Origin: Rhodococcus xishaensis
GTDB taxonomy: Bacteria; Actinomycetota; Actinomycetes; Mycobacteriales; Mycobacteriaceae
NCBI RefSeq assembly: GCF_004011825.1
Contig: NZ_RKLO01000004.1
Location: forward strand, 62,001 to 126,000
DNA: 64,000 nt
Direction: 5' to 3'
Below, piece by piece: positions 26,568-37,346 of the stretch; within the stretch, counting starts at the first letter, position 1, and every line of letters begins with the position of its first letter. The notes under the pieces were generated by a model. It was not told the DNA's origin. It worked only from the letters and a program-made list of their open reading frames with translations, and searched no databases. Both the position numbers and the translations under genes were made by a program.

Positions 26568-28808
26568 ATGACACGTGTGCAGTCCACTGGCGGGACCTCG
26601 CCGGGCACCGCCGGCTCCAGCCGCCGCGGCTGGCCGGTGTTCACAGCCGTCGCGTTCGCGATCGCGGCGCTGATCTTCGGCGGGCTCGGCGGATCCTTCC
26701 AGGGCAAGCTCGCCGAGGTCCAGAAGAACGACAATGCGTCCTACCTGCCCAGTTCCTCGGAATCGACGATCGTTGCGAACGAGAGTGCGAAGTTCCTCGA
26801 GGTGGAGACGATTCCCGGTGTGGTGGTGTTCCATCGCGACGGCGGGCTCACGGACGCAGACAAGGACGCGATCGAGCAGGCTCGGATCTCGATGGCATCG
26901 ATCGAGGGTGTCGACACGGACGGCGTCACCCCCACCCAGTTCTCCTCCGACGACACCACCGCATCTGTGTTCGTGCCGCTGATCGCCGAGGAAAACGGGA
27001 CCACCGTGGTCGGCCCCGATCTTGTCAGTGTCGAGCAGGAAGTGCTCGATGCCGCGAGGAACGCCGTGGCCACCGACCTCGAGGTGCTTCCGGCCGGGCC
27101 CGGCGGTCTGCTGGCCGCGCTCATCGACGCGTTCGAGGGACTCGACAGCACCCTGCTTGTGGTCGCCCTGTCGGTGGTGATCCTGATCCTGCTCGTGGTG
27201 TACCGGTCGCCGGTGCTGTGGTTCTTTCCGCTGTTCTCGGCGCTGTTGGCGCTCGGGGTGGCGTCGATGCTGGTCTACTTGCTCGCCGATAACGAAATCC
27301 TCACGCTCACCGGGCAGTCCCAGGGCATCATGTTCGTCCTCGTGATCGGCGCCGGAACCGACTATGCGCTGCTGCTGATCTCCCGCTACCGCGAGGAACT
27401 GCACTTCTACGAGAATCGGTTCGACGCGATGATCAAAGCCTGGCGGGAGTCCGCGCCCGCCATCACCGCGTCCGCTGCCACCGTGATCCTCGGCCTGCTC
27501 TGTCTGAGCTTCTCGGAATTGAATTCGAACAAGAGCATGGGCCCGGTCGCGGCGATCGGAATTGCGTGCACGTACCTCGTGATGATGTCGTTCCTGCCCG
27601 TGGCACTGTCGGCGGCCGGCCGCTGGGTGTTCTGGCCACGCAAGCCCAAGGCCAATCATGCGGAAGACAGCGCGACAGACATGGTGACCCACCGCCTGTG
27701 GAGCCGGATCGCTGAGGTCGTCGGCCGTCGTGACCGACCCGCGTGGATCGGGGCTACAGCGCTCTTGGCTGTCCTGTTCGCGGTCGGCATCGGCAGCCTG
27801 CAAACCGACGGGCTGACCTCGACCGAGTTCTTCACCACCAAGCCAGACGCCGTTCGCGGGCAGGAACTCTACGACGCCAAGTTCGACCGGGGCGCCGGCG
27901 CACCCGCCGTGATCACCGCGAACGCGTCGAGCGTGGACGCGGTGATCGAGGCGGCGAGCGGGGTAGAGGGCGTCAACCAGAGTCCGGGATCGGTGTGCGT
28001 TCAGGTCGACGAGGCGAAGGTCCGGGCGCTGCTGCAGGGCCTCGGCCCCGGCGCCCCGCAGCAGTTGCCTCCGGGCTGCCCACCGGCCGCGTTGAACGTC
28101 GATCCGATCGACGGACGGACGATGATCAACGCAGACCTCGCCGATTCGTACGACTCACCCGAGGCACTGCAAACGGTCCAGCGACTCCGGGACACCCTGC
28201 ACGCATTGCCCGGCGCAGACGCGCTCGTCGGCGGCACTTCTGCCGCGACCCTCGATGTGCAGATCGCCTCGGTGCACGACCGGAACTTGATCATCCCGAT
28301 CGTGCTCGTCGTGATCTTCGTGGTGCTGGCGCTGCTGCTGCGCGCCCTGCTGATCCCGGTGATTCTGATCGCGACCGTGGTGCTCAGCTTCGCCGCCGCC
28401 CTGGGGGTGAGCGGGCTCTTCTTCACGTACGTGTTCAATTTCCCGGGAGCGGACCAGTCGTTCCCGTTGTACGCGTTCGTGTTCCTCGTCGCGCTGGGAA
28501 TCGACTACAACATCTTCCTCATGACCCGGGTCCGCGAAGAGACGCAGACCCACGGCACCCGCGCCGGGGTTCTGCGCGGGCTCACGGTGACCGGTGGGGT
28601 GATCACGTCCGCGGGCATCGTGCTGGCCGCCACGTTCGGGGTGCTCGGCGTGCTGCCACTGGTGTTCCTCGCCCAAATCGGGTTCGCTGTCGCGTTCGGC
28701 GTCCTGCTCGACACGATCGTCGTCCGCAGCGTGCTGGTTCCGGCGCTCTCCCACGACATCGGGAAACCGATCTGGTGGCCGTCGAGACTGGCGCGTGCTC
28801 GAGATTGA
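26568..28808 (+). CDS. MMPL/RND-superfamily transporter
   Basis: A 746-residue inner-membrane exporter with twelve predicted helices: one near the N-terminus (residues 23-41), then a large external domain, five helices, a second external domain and six helices. The proton-relay motifs GTDYALLLISRYREEL and GIDYNIFLMTRVREET occur in the repeated halves. The architecture is that of actinobacterial MMPL proteins similar to ActII-3-type exporters, shorter than mycobacterial MmpL3. GAGGAG precedes the ATG at 26568. The cargo is probably a lipid or small hydrophobic molecule; no regulator or cargo gene is adjacent. Confidence 0.85.
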   Translation: MTRVQSTGGTSPGTAGSSRRGWPVFTAVAFAIAALIFGGLGGSFQGKLAEVQKNDNASYLPSSSESTIVANESAKFLEVETIPGVVVFHRDGGLTDADKDAIEQARISMASIEGVDTDGVTPTQFSSDDTTASVFVPLIAEENGTTVVGPDLVSVEQEVLDAARNAVATDLEVLPAGPGGLLAALIDAFEGLDSTLLVVALSVVILILLVVYRSPVLWFFPLFSALLALGVASMLVYLLADNEILTLTGQSQGIMFVLVIGAGTDYALLLISRYREELHFYENRFDAMIKAWRESAPAITASAATVILGLLCLSFSELNSNKSMGPVAAIGIACTYLVMMSFLPVALSAAGRWVFWPRKPKANHAEDSATDMVTHRLWSRIAEVVGRRDRPAWIGATALLAVLFAVGIGSLQTDGLTSTEFFTTKPDAVRGQELYDAKFDRGAGAPAVITANASSVDAVIEAASGVEGVNQSPGSVCVQVDEAKVRALLQGLGPGAPQQLPPGCPPAALNVDPIDGRTMINADLADSYDSPEALQTVQRLRDTLHALPGADALVGGTSAATLDVQIASVHDRNLIIPIVLVVIFVVLALLLRALLIPVILIATVVLSFAAALGVSGLFFTYVFNFPGADQSFPLYAFVFLVALGIDYNIFLMTRVREETQTHGTRAGVLRGLTVTGGVITSAGIVLAATFGVLGVLPLVFLAQIGFAVAFGVLLDTIVVRSVLVPALSHDIGKPIWWPSRLARARD

Positions 28809-29082
28809 GGCGCCCGAAAGAAAGCACGGCGGCCGTCATAGCGTCCGGACCCGCCAGATCGGTTGACGGATCAGCGCGGAAGTGGTCGGGTGGTAGGTGA
28901 TGGATGGCGCGCTCGGTACGCGCCGCATCAAAATGCGGTGACTGCAACAGCGGCACCTTCCGTGGAAGGTTGCGCGCGTCACGTCCCGGGTGAGCACTCC
29001 ACCGATGATGCCCTGCAGCCCAATAACTTTCGGGGCGTCGTCTCTACTGCACGGACACGTGACTTCGCAGGGAAGGTGTGCG

Positions 29083-30534
29083 ATGTCGAACTACACCACA
29101 GACGACTCCGGAATCCCGGTCCCCAGCGACGAGCATTCGCTGACCGCCGGTCCTGACGGGCCGATCCTGCTCCAGGATTACTACCTGATCGAGAAGATGG
29201 CCCAGTTCAACCGCGAGCGCGTTCCGGAACGGCAACCACATGCCAAAGGCGGAGGCGCGTTCGGCACCTTCGAGGTGACGAACGACGTGAGCGCCTACAC
29301 GAAGGCCGACCTGTTCCAGCCCGGCAAGAAGACCGAGATGCTCGCCCGATTCTCCTCCGTCGCGGGTGAACGTGGCAGCCCGGACACGTGGCGCGATCCG
29401 CGCGGGTTCGCTCTGAAGTTCTACACCGAGCAGGGCAACTTCGACATGGTCGGCAACAACACCCCGATCTTCTTCGTGCGCGACCCGATGAAGTTCCAGG
29501 ACTTCATCCGTTCGCAGAAGCGGCGGGCCGACAACAACCTGCGAGACCACGACATGCAGTGGGACTTCTGGACGCTCTCGCCCGAGTCCGCACACCAGGT
29601 GACGTGGCTGATGGGTGACCGTGGGATTCCCCGAACCTGGCGCCACATGAACGGCTACTCGAGCCACACCTACATGTGGGTGAACGCGAAGGACGAGCGC
29701 TTCTGGGTGAAGTACCACTTCAAGACCGACCAGGGCATCGAGTTCCTCACCCAGGAAGAGGCCGACAGGATCGCCGCCACGGACACCGACTTCCACATGC
29801 GGGACCTGTGGCAGGCGATCGAGCGGGGCGAATACCCCACCTGGACGCTGAAGATGCAGATCATGCCGTACGAGGAGGCCAAGACCTACCGATTCAACCC
29901 ATTCGACCTCACCAAGGTGTGGCCGCACGGGGACTACCCGCTGATCGACGTCGGCACCATGAAGCTCGATCGCAATCCGACCGACTATCACTGCGAGATC
30001 GAGCAGGCCGCGTTCGAGCCGAGCAATTCCGTACCCGGCACCGGGCCCAGCCCGGACAAGATGCTGCTCGGCCGGTGGTTCTCCTACCCGGACGCGCATC
30101 GCTACCGCATCGGCTCCAATTACAAGGAGCTGCCCGTCAATTCGCCGCACGCGGCACCGCTGGGCTCCTACACCAAGGATGGACGGATGCGACACCACAA
30201 TGCGGGCGATCCGGTGTATGTGCCGAATTCGAAGGGCGGGCCGCACGCCGATGTCGCGGTGTCCGGCGAGTCCCCCGGCTGGTACACGGACGGCGAGATG
30301 GTGCGGCAGGCCTACACGCTCCGCAAGGACGACGACGATTGGGGTCAGGCGGGCACAATGGTCCGCCGGGTGCTCGACGACGCCGCACGCGACCGATTGG
30401 TATCCAACATCGTCGGGCATCTGCTCGACGGCGTGACCGAACCGGTGCTGGCTCGGGCATTCGACTACTGGCGCAACGTCGACAAGGATCTGGGCGACCG
30501 TATCGAAGAGGGGGTGCGCGCCGGACAGAAGTGA
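29083..30534 (+). CDS. katA: Monofunctional haem catalase
   Basis: A 483-residue small-subunit catalase converting hydrogen peroxide to water and oxygen. The distal His is in [12 protein letters not shown] (usually RVVHAKG; the residues before His are changed), the distal Asn is in [12 protein letters not shown], and the proximal haem Tyr is in [19 protein letters not shown] lies before the ATG at 29083. Length and motif order match clade 3 enzymes. It is transcribed alone, 274 bp after the MMPL gene. It could detoxify peroxide made by ChoE, although no linkage is evident. Confidence 0.92.
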   Translation: MSNYTTDDSGIPVPSDEHSLTAGPDGPILLQDYYLIEKMAQFNRERVPERQPHAKGGGAFGTFEVTNDVSAYTKADLFQPGKKTEMLARFSSVAGERGSPDTWRDPRGFALKFYTEQGNFDMVGNNTPIFFVRDPMKFQDFIRSQKRRADNNLRDHDMQWDFWTLSPESAHQVTWLMGDRGIPRTWRHMNGYSSHTYMWVNAKDERFWVKYHFKTDQGIEFLTQEEADRIAATDTDFHMRDLWQAIERGEYPTWTLKMQIMPYEEAKTYRFNPFDLTKVWPHGDYPLIDVGTMKLDRNPTDYHCEIEQAAFEPSNSVPGTGPSPDKMLLGRWFSYPDAHRYRIGSNYKELPVNSPHAAPLGSYTKDGRMRHHNAGDPVYVPNSKGGPHADVAVSGESPGWYTDGEMVRQAYTLRKDDDDWGQAGTMVRRVLDDAARDRLVSNIVGHLLDGVTEPVLARAFDYWRNVDKDLGDRIEEGVRAGQK

Positions 30535-30604
30535 CGGTCGAGACCCGCGTCGCGCGAGCGTGCGCGCTGCGCGGCCGCCGCCAGACGGCGCGCGGATCGG
30601 TCGC

Positions 30605-31267
30605 TCAGGGCTGATCCTCGAATCCGGTCACCCGTAGGGTGATGTTCAGTCGCCCCGACGGCAGTCCGCATTCGGGGTTAGCCGTCCGCGGAAACACCTT
30701 CGGCACACCGTGGTACGCGAACCGGGACGGTCCCCCGAACACGAACAGATCACCGGAGCACAACTCGACATCGGAGTACGGCCTGCCCCGGGTCTCGGGG
30801 TTGCCGAACCGGAACGTGCACTTGTCCCCGATGCTGAGCGACACCACCGGTGCCGCGGAGCGCTCCTCCTGATCTCGGTGCATTCCCATGCGGGCGGCGT
30901 CGTCGTAGAAGTTGATCAGCGCCGCGTCGGGTTGGTAGGCATTGCCCGCCTGGAGGTCGTCGTAGGCATCGGCGACGGCACGTTTCCCCAACTGTGCCAA
31001 CCACTGCGGCACGGGAAGGACCCGGCCTCCGCCGGCGTCGAAGGCGACGCGGCTGTAGCGGTACGGCTGCCAATGCCAGCCCAGGCACACGGTCTTGACC
31101 GACATCGAGTGTCCCGTCGGCAACCGAGCGGCTCGCATCGGTACCGGACCGCGGGCCCACTCACGACACGCGGCGACCAGCATGCGCTGCCGGTCCGGAT
31201 CGAGCCAGTTCGGAACGAGCACCGCGCCGGGGGCGACGGTGCGGCGGGGTCTCGGGATGAGCGCCAT
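30605..31267 (-). CDS. alkB: AlkB-type DNA dealkylase (2OG-Fe(II) dioxygenase)
   Basis: A 220-residue oxidative demethylase for N1-methyladenine and N3-methylcytosine in DNA. The Fe ligands are in MHRDQEE (HxD) and in the later His of RFAYHGVPK; 2-oxoglutarate-binding arginines follow in GRLNITLRVTG. The ATG at 31267 has GGGGAGG just upstream and follows the previous stop by 10 bp; an ATG at 31288 would overlap it. It is the last gene of the alkylation-repair unit running from 34162 down to 30605. Confidence 0.88.
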   Translation of the reverse strand: MALIPRPRRTVAPGAVLVPNWLDPDRQRMLVAACREWARGPVPMRAARLPTGHSMSVKTVCLGWHWQPYRYSRVAFDAGGGRVLPVPQWLAQLGKRAVADAYDDLQAGNAYQPDAALINFYDDAARMGMHRDQEERSAAPVVSLSIGDKCTFRFGNPETRGRPYSDVELCSGDLFVFGGPSRFAYHGVPKVFPRTANPECGLPSGRLNITLRVTGFEDQP

Positions 31268-31277
31268 CGCCTCCCCG

Positions 31278-31991
31278 TCACTCGGCATCGTGCAGCACCA
31301 ACCCGAGCGTGCGGCGCTCACCCGAGCGCACCGTGCTGACGCCGTGCCGCATCGGGGCCGCCGACCACCCCCGCGCCGACTCCACCGGCCGGTCACTGGT
31401 GGTGAACACGAACGCATGACCCTGGCGCAGCATCGTCGCCGTGCCGCGGGACTGCATCCGCGCCCGCTGTTCGACGAGAAGGAACTCCCCGCCCTCGTAG
31501 TCGGCGGCCGGTTCGTCCAGCCCGATCACCACCTGCAACGGAAACACCAACTCGCCGTACAGGTCCCGGTGCAAGGCGTTCCAGTCGCCGGGTCCGTACC
31601 GCAGGAGCAGCGGGGTGGGCCGCAGCTGCCCGGCGCTGTGGCACATCGTCAGCCACTCGTCGAGGGTGTCCGGCCACGGCGCCGGCCGGCCGAGGCGCTC
31701 CGCCCATTCCCGAGCGACCGGAACAAGTTTCACGTAGAACATCGACCGCAGCTGCGCGATCGGACCCGGCAACGGGTACTCGAAGTAGCGGTACTGGCCG
31801 GAGCCGTAGTGGCGCGGCGCCATGTCGACAGTGGCCCGGAACAGGGTCTCGTGCTCGTAGAGGTCGGCGAGCGCTCGGCACTCGGACGGGTGCAGGATCG
31901 GATGAGTGCTCTGCGACCCGCCGACCTCGTCGAGTTCGTCGAGCAGCGAGGTCCAGTCGAGCGACTCGACGCGGTCCTCCAACCCCTTCAT
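31278..31991 (-). CDS. 2OG-Fe(II) oxygenase family protein
   Basis: A 237-residue dioxygenase with the double-stranded beta-helix metal site: HRDLYGE (HxD) near residue 140, a distal His in APMRHGVS and an Arg in RRTLGLVLH for 2-oxoglutarate. It is not AlkB-like in its N-terminal part. The ATG overlaps the preceding methyltransferase stop (ATGA) and alkB follows after 10 bp, so it very probably acts in the same response. The substrate is unknown; a nucleic-acid or protein hydroxylase role would fit the context. Confidence 0.78.
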   Translation of the reverse strand: MKGLEDRVESLDWTSLLDELDEVGGSQSTHPILHPSECRALADLYEHETLFRATVDMAPRHYGSGQYRYFEYPLPGPIAQLRSMFYVKLVPVAREWAERLGRPAPWPDTLDEWLTMCHSAGQLRPTPLLLRYGPGDWNALHRDLYGELVFPLQVVIGLDEPAADYEGGEFLLVEQRARMQSRGTATMLRQGHAFVFTTSDRPVESARGWSAAPMRHGVSTVRSGERRTLGLVLHDAE

Positions 31992-32575
31992 ACCGCCTCC
32001 ATGGTCAACAGCGCCCGCTTCGCCTCGGCGCCTCCGGCGTACTGCCCGATGCTGCCGTCGCTGCGAACCACCCGGTGGCACGGAACGAACAACGGCAGCG
32101 GGTTGGTGGCACACGCGGTGCCGACGGCCCGGACCGCGCGGGGGCTGCCGACGGCCTCGGCGACCTCCGCGTAGCTCGCCGTCGTCCCGTATGCGATGCC
32201 CGGCAGCCGGGTCAGCACCTCACGGCGGAAGCCACGCGAGAGCCGCAGGTCCAGAGGGACTTCGAAGCGGCTGCGCCGCCGGGCGAAGTACTCGTCGAGC
32301 TGGCGGGCGGCGTCGTCCAGGCGGGCCGGCGCTTCCAGGATGCGCGGGCTCACCCGTTCGGCAAGCATCTCGAGTACGGCATCGTGGTCCTCCCGCGGAT
32401 ACGCGACCCGGACGAGTCCAACGTCGGTGGCCGCGAGCAGCAACCGTCCGACGGGGGTGTCCGCGACGCGGTACGCGATGTCGAGCAGGCGGTCTCGGTC
32501 CGCTGTGGCTGCCAGGCGAGCATGCAAGCGGCTCAGGTCGGACGGACGAACGGTCGGTGTCGGGATCACGCTCAT
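31988..32575 (-). CDS. O6-alkylguanine-DNA methyltransferase-like protein (second copy)
   Basis: A 195-residue protein with the suicidal methyl-acceptor motif VPCHRVVRSDGSIGQYAGG and an HTH-type DNA-binding segment (TASYAEVAEAVGSPRAVRAVG). The N-terminal 40 residues differ from the Ogt encoded 0.6 kb upstream and no Ada N-domain is present. Both ends overlap neighbours by 4 bp (sigma factor upstream, 2OG oxygenase downstream). Being translationally coupled to a sigma factor, it could serve as the alkylation sensor, but repair is the default call. Confidence 0.82.
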   Translation of the reverse strand: MSVIPTPTVRPSDLSRLHARLAATADRDRLLDIAYRVADTPVGRLLLAATDVGLVRVAYPREDHDAVLEMLAERVSPRILEAPARLDDAARQLDEYFARRRSRFEVPLDLRLSRGFRREVLTRLPGIAYGTTASYAEVAEAVGSPRAVRAVGTACATNPLPLFVPCHRVVRSDGSIGQYAGGAEAKRALLTMEAV

Positions 32576-33078
32576 CTGACAGCTCCCTCCTGCGCGAGCG
32601 ATTCGGATCGCGGCGGGTAGGTGCGCCGAAGCCGGGCTATACCGTCGGCGGCGGCGCGGCGGGCGGCATCGGTGCTGTTGCCGAGGATCCTCGCGATCTC
32701 TGCATACGGCAAACCCGCCAGGTGGTGGTAGACGACCGCAGCCCGCTGCGTGAACGGCAGCTCGGCGAGCGCGTCCCACAGTTCGTGGTTCCACTCCCCG
32801 GGCAGGTCGCGCCGCGACTCCTGCTCGGGCACGTCGTCCGTCGGGATCGCCGTTCGCTGCCGGACTCGGTGGACATCGACCGCCTTGCGGTGCGCAATGG
32901 TCACCAACCACGCCTCGACGTTGGCACCCGGATCGAGGTCGGGGTAGCCGCGCAGGGCCGCCAGGAACGTTTCCGACCAGGCGTCCTCCGAGTCGACGGG
33001 ACCGAGCAGGGCGCGGCACACCCGCAGCACCACCGGCCCGTGCTCGGTGACGATCTTCTCGAACGGTTTCAGTCCCAC
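32572..33078 (-). CDS. ECF-like RNA polymerase sigma factor of the alkylation-repair unit
   Basis: A 168-residue sigma-70-family protein. Region 2 is represented by SEDAWSETFLAALRGYPDLDPGANVEAWLVTIAHRKAVD and region 4 by LPFTQRAAVVYHHLAGLPYAEIARILGNSTDAARRAAADG; there is no region 3 or C-terminal extension. No anti-sigma gene adjoins it. Its stop overlaps the start of the second methyltransferase. I chose the GTG at 33078 (start VGLKPFEKI); an ATG at 33144 overlaps the ogt stop by 14 bp and is possible. It may direct transcription of this repair unit. Confidence 0.8.
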   Translation of the reverse strand: MGLKPFEKIVTEHGPVVLRVCRALLGPVDSEDAWSETFLAALRGYPDLDPGANVEAWLVTIAHRKAVDVHRVRQRTAIPTDDVPEQESRRDLPGEWNHELWDALAELPFTQRAAVVYHHLAGLPYAEIARILGNSTDAARRAAADGIARLRRTYPPRSESLAQEGAVR

Positions 33079-33130
33079 TCTTGGTAGACGCTCTGGAGCA
33101 CCGGAACGTGAGGTTCGGGGCGTGCCCGAT

Positions 33131-33673
33131 TCAGAACAGCCCATCCTGGGTCCCGGGCGGGTATGGATTCTCCAGGTCGAGCAGGTACCGCTTGCGTTCG
33201 AGTCCGCCCGCGTACCCGGTCAGGGAACCATCGCTGCCGACGACGCGATGGCAGGGGACGATGATCCCGATGGGGTTGCGCCCGTTCGCCGCGGCGACGG
33301 CGCGGATCGCGGCCGGGTGGCCGAGATGCTCGGCGAGCTGCCTGTACGTCCAGCGCGCGCCGTACGGGATGGTTCGCAGCGCCGCCCACACCCGCCGCTG
33401 GAACTCGGTCCCGTCCGGCGCGATCGGCACCGTGAACGCGGTTCGCTCGCCGCGGAAGTACTCGGCGAGCTGCGACGTCACGCCATCGAAGCCTGCGTCG
33501 ACCCGGGCTCCGAAGCGGGTGCTGTCGGGCAGGTGGCGCTGCTGGTCCATGTAGAGCCCGCTCACCGCATCGGCGGTGCGGACCAGGGTCAGCGGCCCGA
33601 GAGGCGAGTCGACGACGGTGTGCACTGTCTCCACGTTTTCGAGCTCCACGTTTTCGAGTCTCCCGGCACCCAC
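33131..33673 (-). CDS. ogt: Methylated-DNA-protein-cysteine methyltransferase
   Basis: A 180-residue direct-reversal enzyme taking methyl groups from O6-methylguanine onto its own Cys. It contains VPCHRVVGSDGSLTGYAGG, the preceding GRNPIG segment and the helix-turn-helix WTYRQLAEHLGHPAAIRAVA, all canonical. The start is uncertain: GTG codons at 33673, 33649 and 33634 are all in frame, and a 15-bp tandem duplication in this zone supplies the last two with their own GGAG-like sites. It follows the Lrp/AsnC gene by 6 bp. Confidence 0.87.
   Translation of the reverse strand: MGAGRLENVELENVETVHTVVDSPLGPLTLVRTADAVSGLYMDQQRHLPDSTRFGARVDAGFDGVTSQLAEYFRGERTAFTVPIAPDGTEFQRRVWAALRTIPYGARWTYRQLAEHLGHPAAIRAVAAANGRNPIGIIVPCHRVVGSDGSLTGYAGGLERKRYLLDLENPYPPGTQDGLF
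33629..33658. repeat. 15-bp tandem duplication at the ogt start
   Basis: CTCCACGTTTTCGAG occurs twice without interruption (33629-33643 and 33644-33658). On the coding strand it duplicates a GAAAACGTGGAG block with a possible start codon and ribosome site. Confidence 0.9.
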
Positions 33674-33679
33674 CGACAG

Positions 33680-34162
33680 CTAGCTCTCGACGGACTTCGT
33701 GAGCAAGGCCTGGGTGCGATACGGCACCACCTGCGAGAGCACGACCACCGAGACGGATCGGGCAACGGTCGACGAGTGGTGCAGATCGATCAAGAGTGCC
33801 TGGAGGTCGTCGTGCGACGCGGTGGCCACCCGGCACAGGACATCACCGTCGCCGGTCGTCGCCCATGCCTCGACCACTTCCGGGAACTCCTCGAGTTCCA
33901 ACGTGAGCTGGTTCAGTGAGCCCTGGGCGATCTCCAGGGTCACGAACGCCTGGACCGGGTATCCCGCTGTCCGTAAATCGATCTCGGGCCCGTAGCCGGT
34001 GATGACGCCGGCTTCTTCGAGCCGTCGCAGCCGCGCCTGCGCTGTCGCTCGCGCGACACCGACCCGACGCGACAGCTCGAGCATCCCCATCTTGGGCTCG
34101 TCACGCAGGCGCGCGATCAACTCGACGTCGAGCGCGTCGAGTTGGTGCCCACCCCGGTCCAC
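33680..34162 (-). CDS. Lrp/AsnC-family transcriptional regulator
   Basis: A 160-residue feast/famine regulator. The N-terminal helix-turn-helix spans LDVELIARLRDEPKMGMLELSRRVGVARATAQARLRRLEEAGVI; the C-terminal part is the RAM ligand domain (VQAFVTLEIAQG to the end). The start is GTG at 34162. It heads the run of alkylation-repair genes (6 bp to ogt), so it may be co-transcribed with them, or its gene may simply be read into that operon. Amino acids are the usual ligands; tyrosine would fit the nearby HPPD gene. Confidence 0.83.
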   Translation of the reverse strand: MDRGGHQLDALDVELIARLRDEPKMGMLELSRRVGVARATAQARLRRLEEAGVITGYGPEIDLRTAGYPVQAFVTLEIAQGSLNQLTLELEEFPEVVEAWATTGDGDVLCRVATASHDDLQALLIDLHHSSTVARSVSVVVLSQVVPYRTQALLTKSVES

Positions 34163-34179
34163 GACTACTCACCCGACCG

Positions 34180-35031
34180 TCACGGCGCCACGCGGGAACG
34201 AGCGACGATGACGGGGCACTCCGCGTGAAACAGCAGTGACTGCACGGTGGAACCGAGCAACGCGCTCTCGAAGCCGCCACGTCCACGGCTGCCGACGACG
34301 ATCGAGCGGGCGGAGGAGCTGAGCGCAACGAGATGCTTGGTTGGGCCGGCCTCTGCGATTACGGTCTCGACCTCCACGGCGGGGAATTTCGCACCCCATG
34401 TCGCGACGAGCCGGTCGATGCGGCCCCGGGCCTCCTCGTCGGCCTCGTGACTGCCACGCCGGCGTCGCGCGTGGACGGCGATCATGTTGGTCTGCCGAAT
34501 CGACGCCTCCTGCATCGCCGTCCCAACGACGATGTCGGCACTGTCGGTATGGTCCACGCCCGCGATTACCGGGCCCGACGTCCGTGGCACCGGGTGGCCC
34601 TCGGCGCCACGAATCACCGCAATCGTGCACTTGGCGTGGTGCGCCAGCGACAACGCTGTCGAGCCGAGGACCATGCGGGTGAAGAATCCGGCGCCGACCG
34701 ACCCGAGTACCAGCAGGCTCGCCTGCTCCGACAGGTCCACGAATGCCCGGTTCACCCGCCCCCGCAGCAGCTCCCGCTCGACTTCGAGGGAGTCATCCTC
34801 GCTGGTGGCGATCTCTCGCGCAGCCTTGAGCTCCTCCCGGCCCAACGCCTCTTCCTCCTCGAGGTCGTCTGCGACGAACGGGAAGTCGTTCTCGGTGTCG
34901 ATGACGTGTACCAGCTTCAGCGGCACCTTCCGCGCGTGCGCCTCCGCAGCAGCCCACCTCACCGCGTGGAGGGAAGCGTCGGATCCGTCGACCCCCACGA
35001 CGACCGGCCTGCTCTCGTGCGCTGATGACAT
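34180..35031 (-). CDS. Tandem-domain universal stress protein
   Basis: A 283-residue protein of two UspA domains (about 1-145 and 152-283). Each has the ATP-binding glycine motif: GSVGAGFFTRMVLGS and GSRGRGGFESALLGS. GGAG precedes the ATG at 35031; an in-frame ATG at 35052 is the alternative. Mycobacterial relatives of this two-domain form are induced in hypoxia and dormancy, consistent with the hspX/hrp1 pair elsewhere in the window, but no shared control site was found. It is 17 bp upstream of the Lrp gene and could be co-transcribed with it. Confidence 0.87.
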   Translation of the reverse strand: MSSAHESRPVVVGVDGSDASLHAVRWAAAEAHARKVPLKLVHVIDTENDFPFVADDLEEEEALGREELKAAREIATSEDDSLEVERELLRGRVNRAFVDLSEQASLLVLGSVGAGFFTRMVLGSTALSLAHHAKCTIAVIRGAEGHPVPRTSGPVIAGVDHTDSADIVVGTAMQEASIRQTNMIAVHARRRRGSHEADEEARGRIDRLVATWGAKFPAVEVETVIAEAGPTKHLVALSSSARSIVVGSRGRGGFESALLGSTVQSLLFHAECPVIVARSRVAP

Positions 35032-35166
35032 CGTCCACTCCGATCGGCTCATGTTGCACGGCCCGGCCCTGCGCCGCCCGCTGGTTACAGACTAGATTCG
35101 ATCGCTCGTCGGCACGCGCCGTCCACCCGGTTGCAGCAGTACCGCTGCACAAATTGCCCACCGTGA

Positions 35167-36453
<1,287 letters not shown>

Positions 36454-36472
36454 CGCGCCGTTCCCGGCATAC

Positions 36473-37285
36473 TCAGATCGCGGTGAGGCCCAGATCCAGC
36501 ACCATCTGCGAACCGGTGACGGCGCGGGAACGGTCGCTGGCGAGATGGAGCACCGCCTCGGAGACGTCATCGACACTGCACCGGTTCAGCCCGGCGAGCG
36601 GCCACCTGTAGCTGTCGGCGTAACGCGGGTACTGAGACAGGATCTCCGCAGCACGCGAACTCCGGCTCATAGGGGTGTCCACCACGCCCGGGTGGATCGA
36701 GTTGACGCGAATGCCGTACTCGCCCAATTCGATCGCGGCGGTCTTCGTCAGGCCGGCCAGCCCGTGTTTGGCCGCGGCGTAGCCGGCCGCGCCGGGGCTG
36801 GCCTTGATGCCGTGCACCGAGCTGACCACGATGACCGAGCCGCCGCGGCCGCCTGCGATGATCGCGGGAACAGCGGCGGTGAGGGTGCGCCATACACCGT
36901 TGAGATTGATGTCGATGGTCGTCGTCCACTCTTCCTCGGGCATCTCCCAAAAGCGGTTCCAAATCGAGACGGCCGCATTGGCGACGACAATGTCGAGTCG
37001 GCCGAAGCGTTCCACACCGGCATCGACCGCGGCCTGCAGCGCGGATTGGTCGCGCACGTCGCCGATCGCAGTGATGATCTCGCGTCCCTCGGCGCGCACG
37101 AGGCGAGCCGTCTCCTCGAGATCTGCGGGCGTCGGCGCCGGGTATCCGATGTCGTCGAAGACGGGGGCGCAAATGTCGAACGCGATGATGTCGGCGCCCT
37201 CCCGGGCGAGGCGCACCGCGTGGTTGCGCCCCTGGCTGCGTGCTGCACCCGTGATGAAGGCGACCCGGTTGTCGAGCAATGCCAT
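36473..37285 (-). CDS. Mycofactocin-type SDR oxidoreductase
   Basis: A 270-residue SDR whose N-terminal segment FITGAARSQGRNHAVRLAREGADIIAFDIC carries the insertion typical of SDRs with tightly bound NAD that depend on mycofactocin as electron acceptor. The catalytic residues are in VVSSVHGIKASPGAAGYAAAKHG (Ser, Tyr, Lys). The NAA motif replaces NNA in VVANAAVS. Such enzymes oxidise alcohols such as carveol or others; the substrate here is unknown. The ATG at 37285 is chosen over 37315 because the shorter form starts as the family does. Confidence 0.85.
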   Translation of the reverse strand: MALLDNRVAFITGAARSQGRNHAVRLAREGADIIAFDICAPVFDDIGYPAPTPADLEETARLVRAEGREIITAIGDVRDQSALQAAVDAGVERFGRLDIVVANAAVSIWNRFWEMPEEEWTTTIDINLNGVWRTLTAAVPAIIAGGRGGSVIVVSSVHGIKASPGAAGYAAAKHGLAGLTKTAAIELGEYGIRVNSIHPGVVDTPMSRSSRAAEILSQYPRYADSYRWPLAGLNRCSVDDVSEAVLHLASDRSRAVTGSQMVLDLGLTAI

Positions 37286-37346
37286 ATGAATCCGTCCGAT
37301 CCCGGTGAGGACCACGTCCCGATGTCGTGTAGTCTAAGTGCACCGA

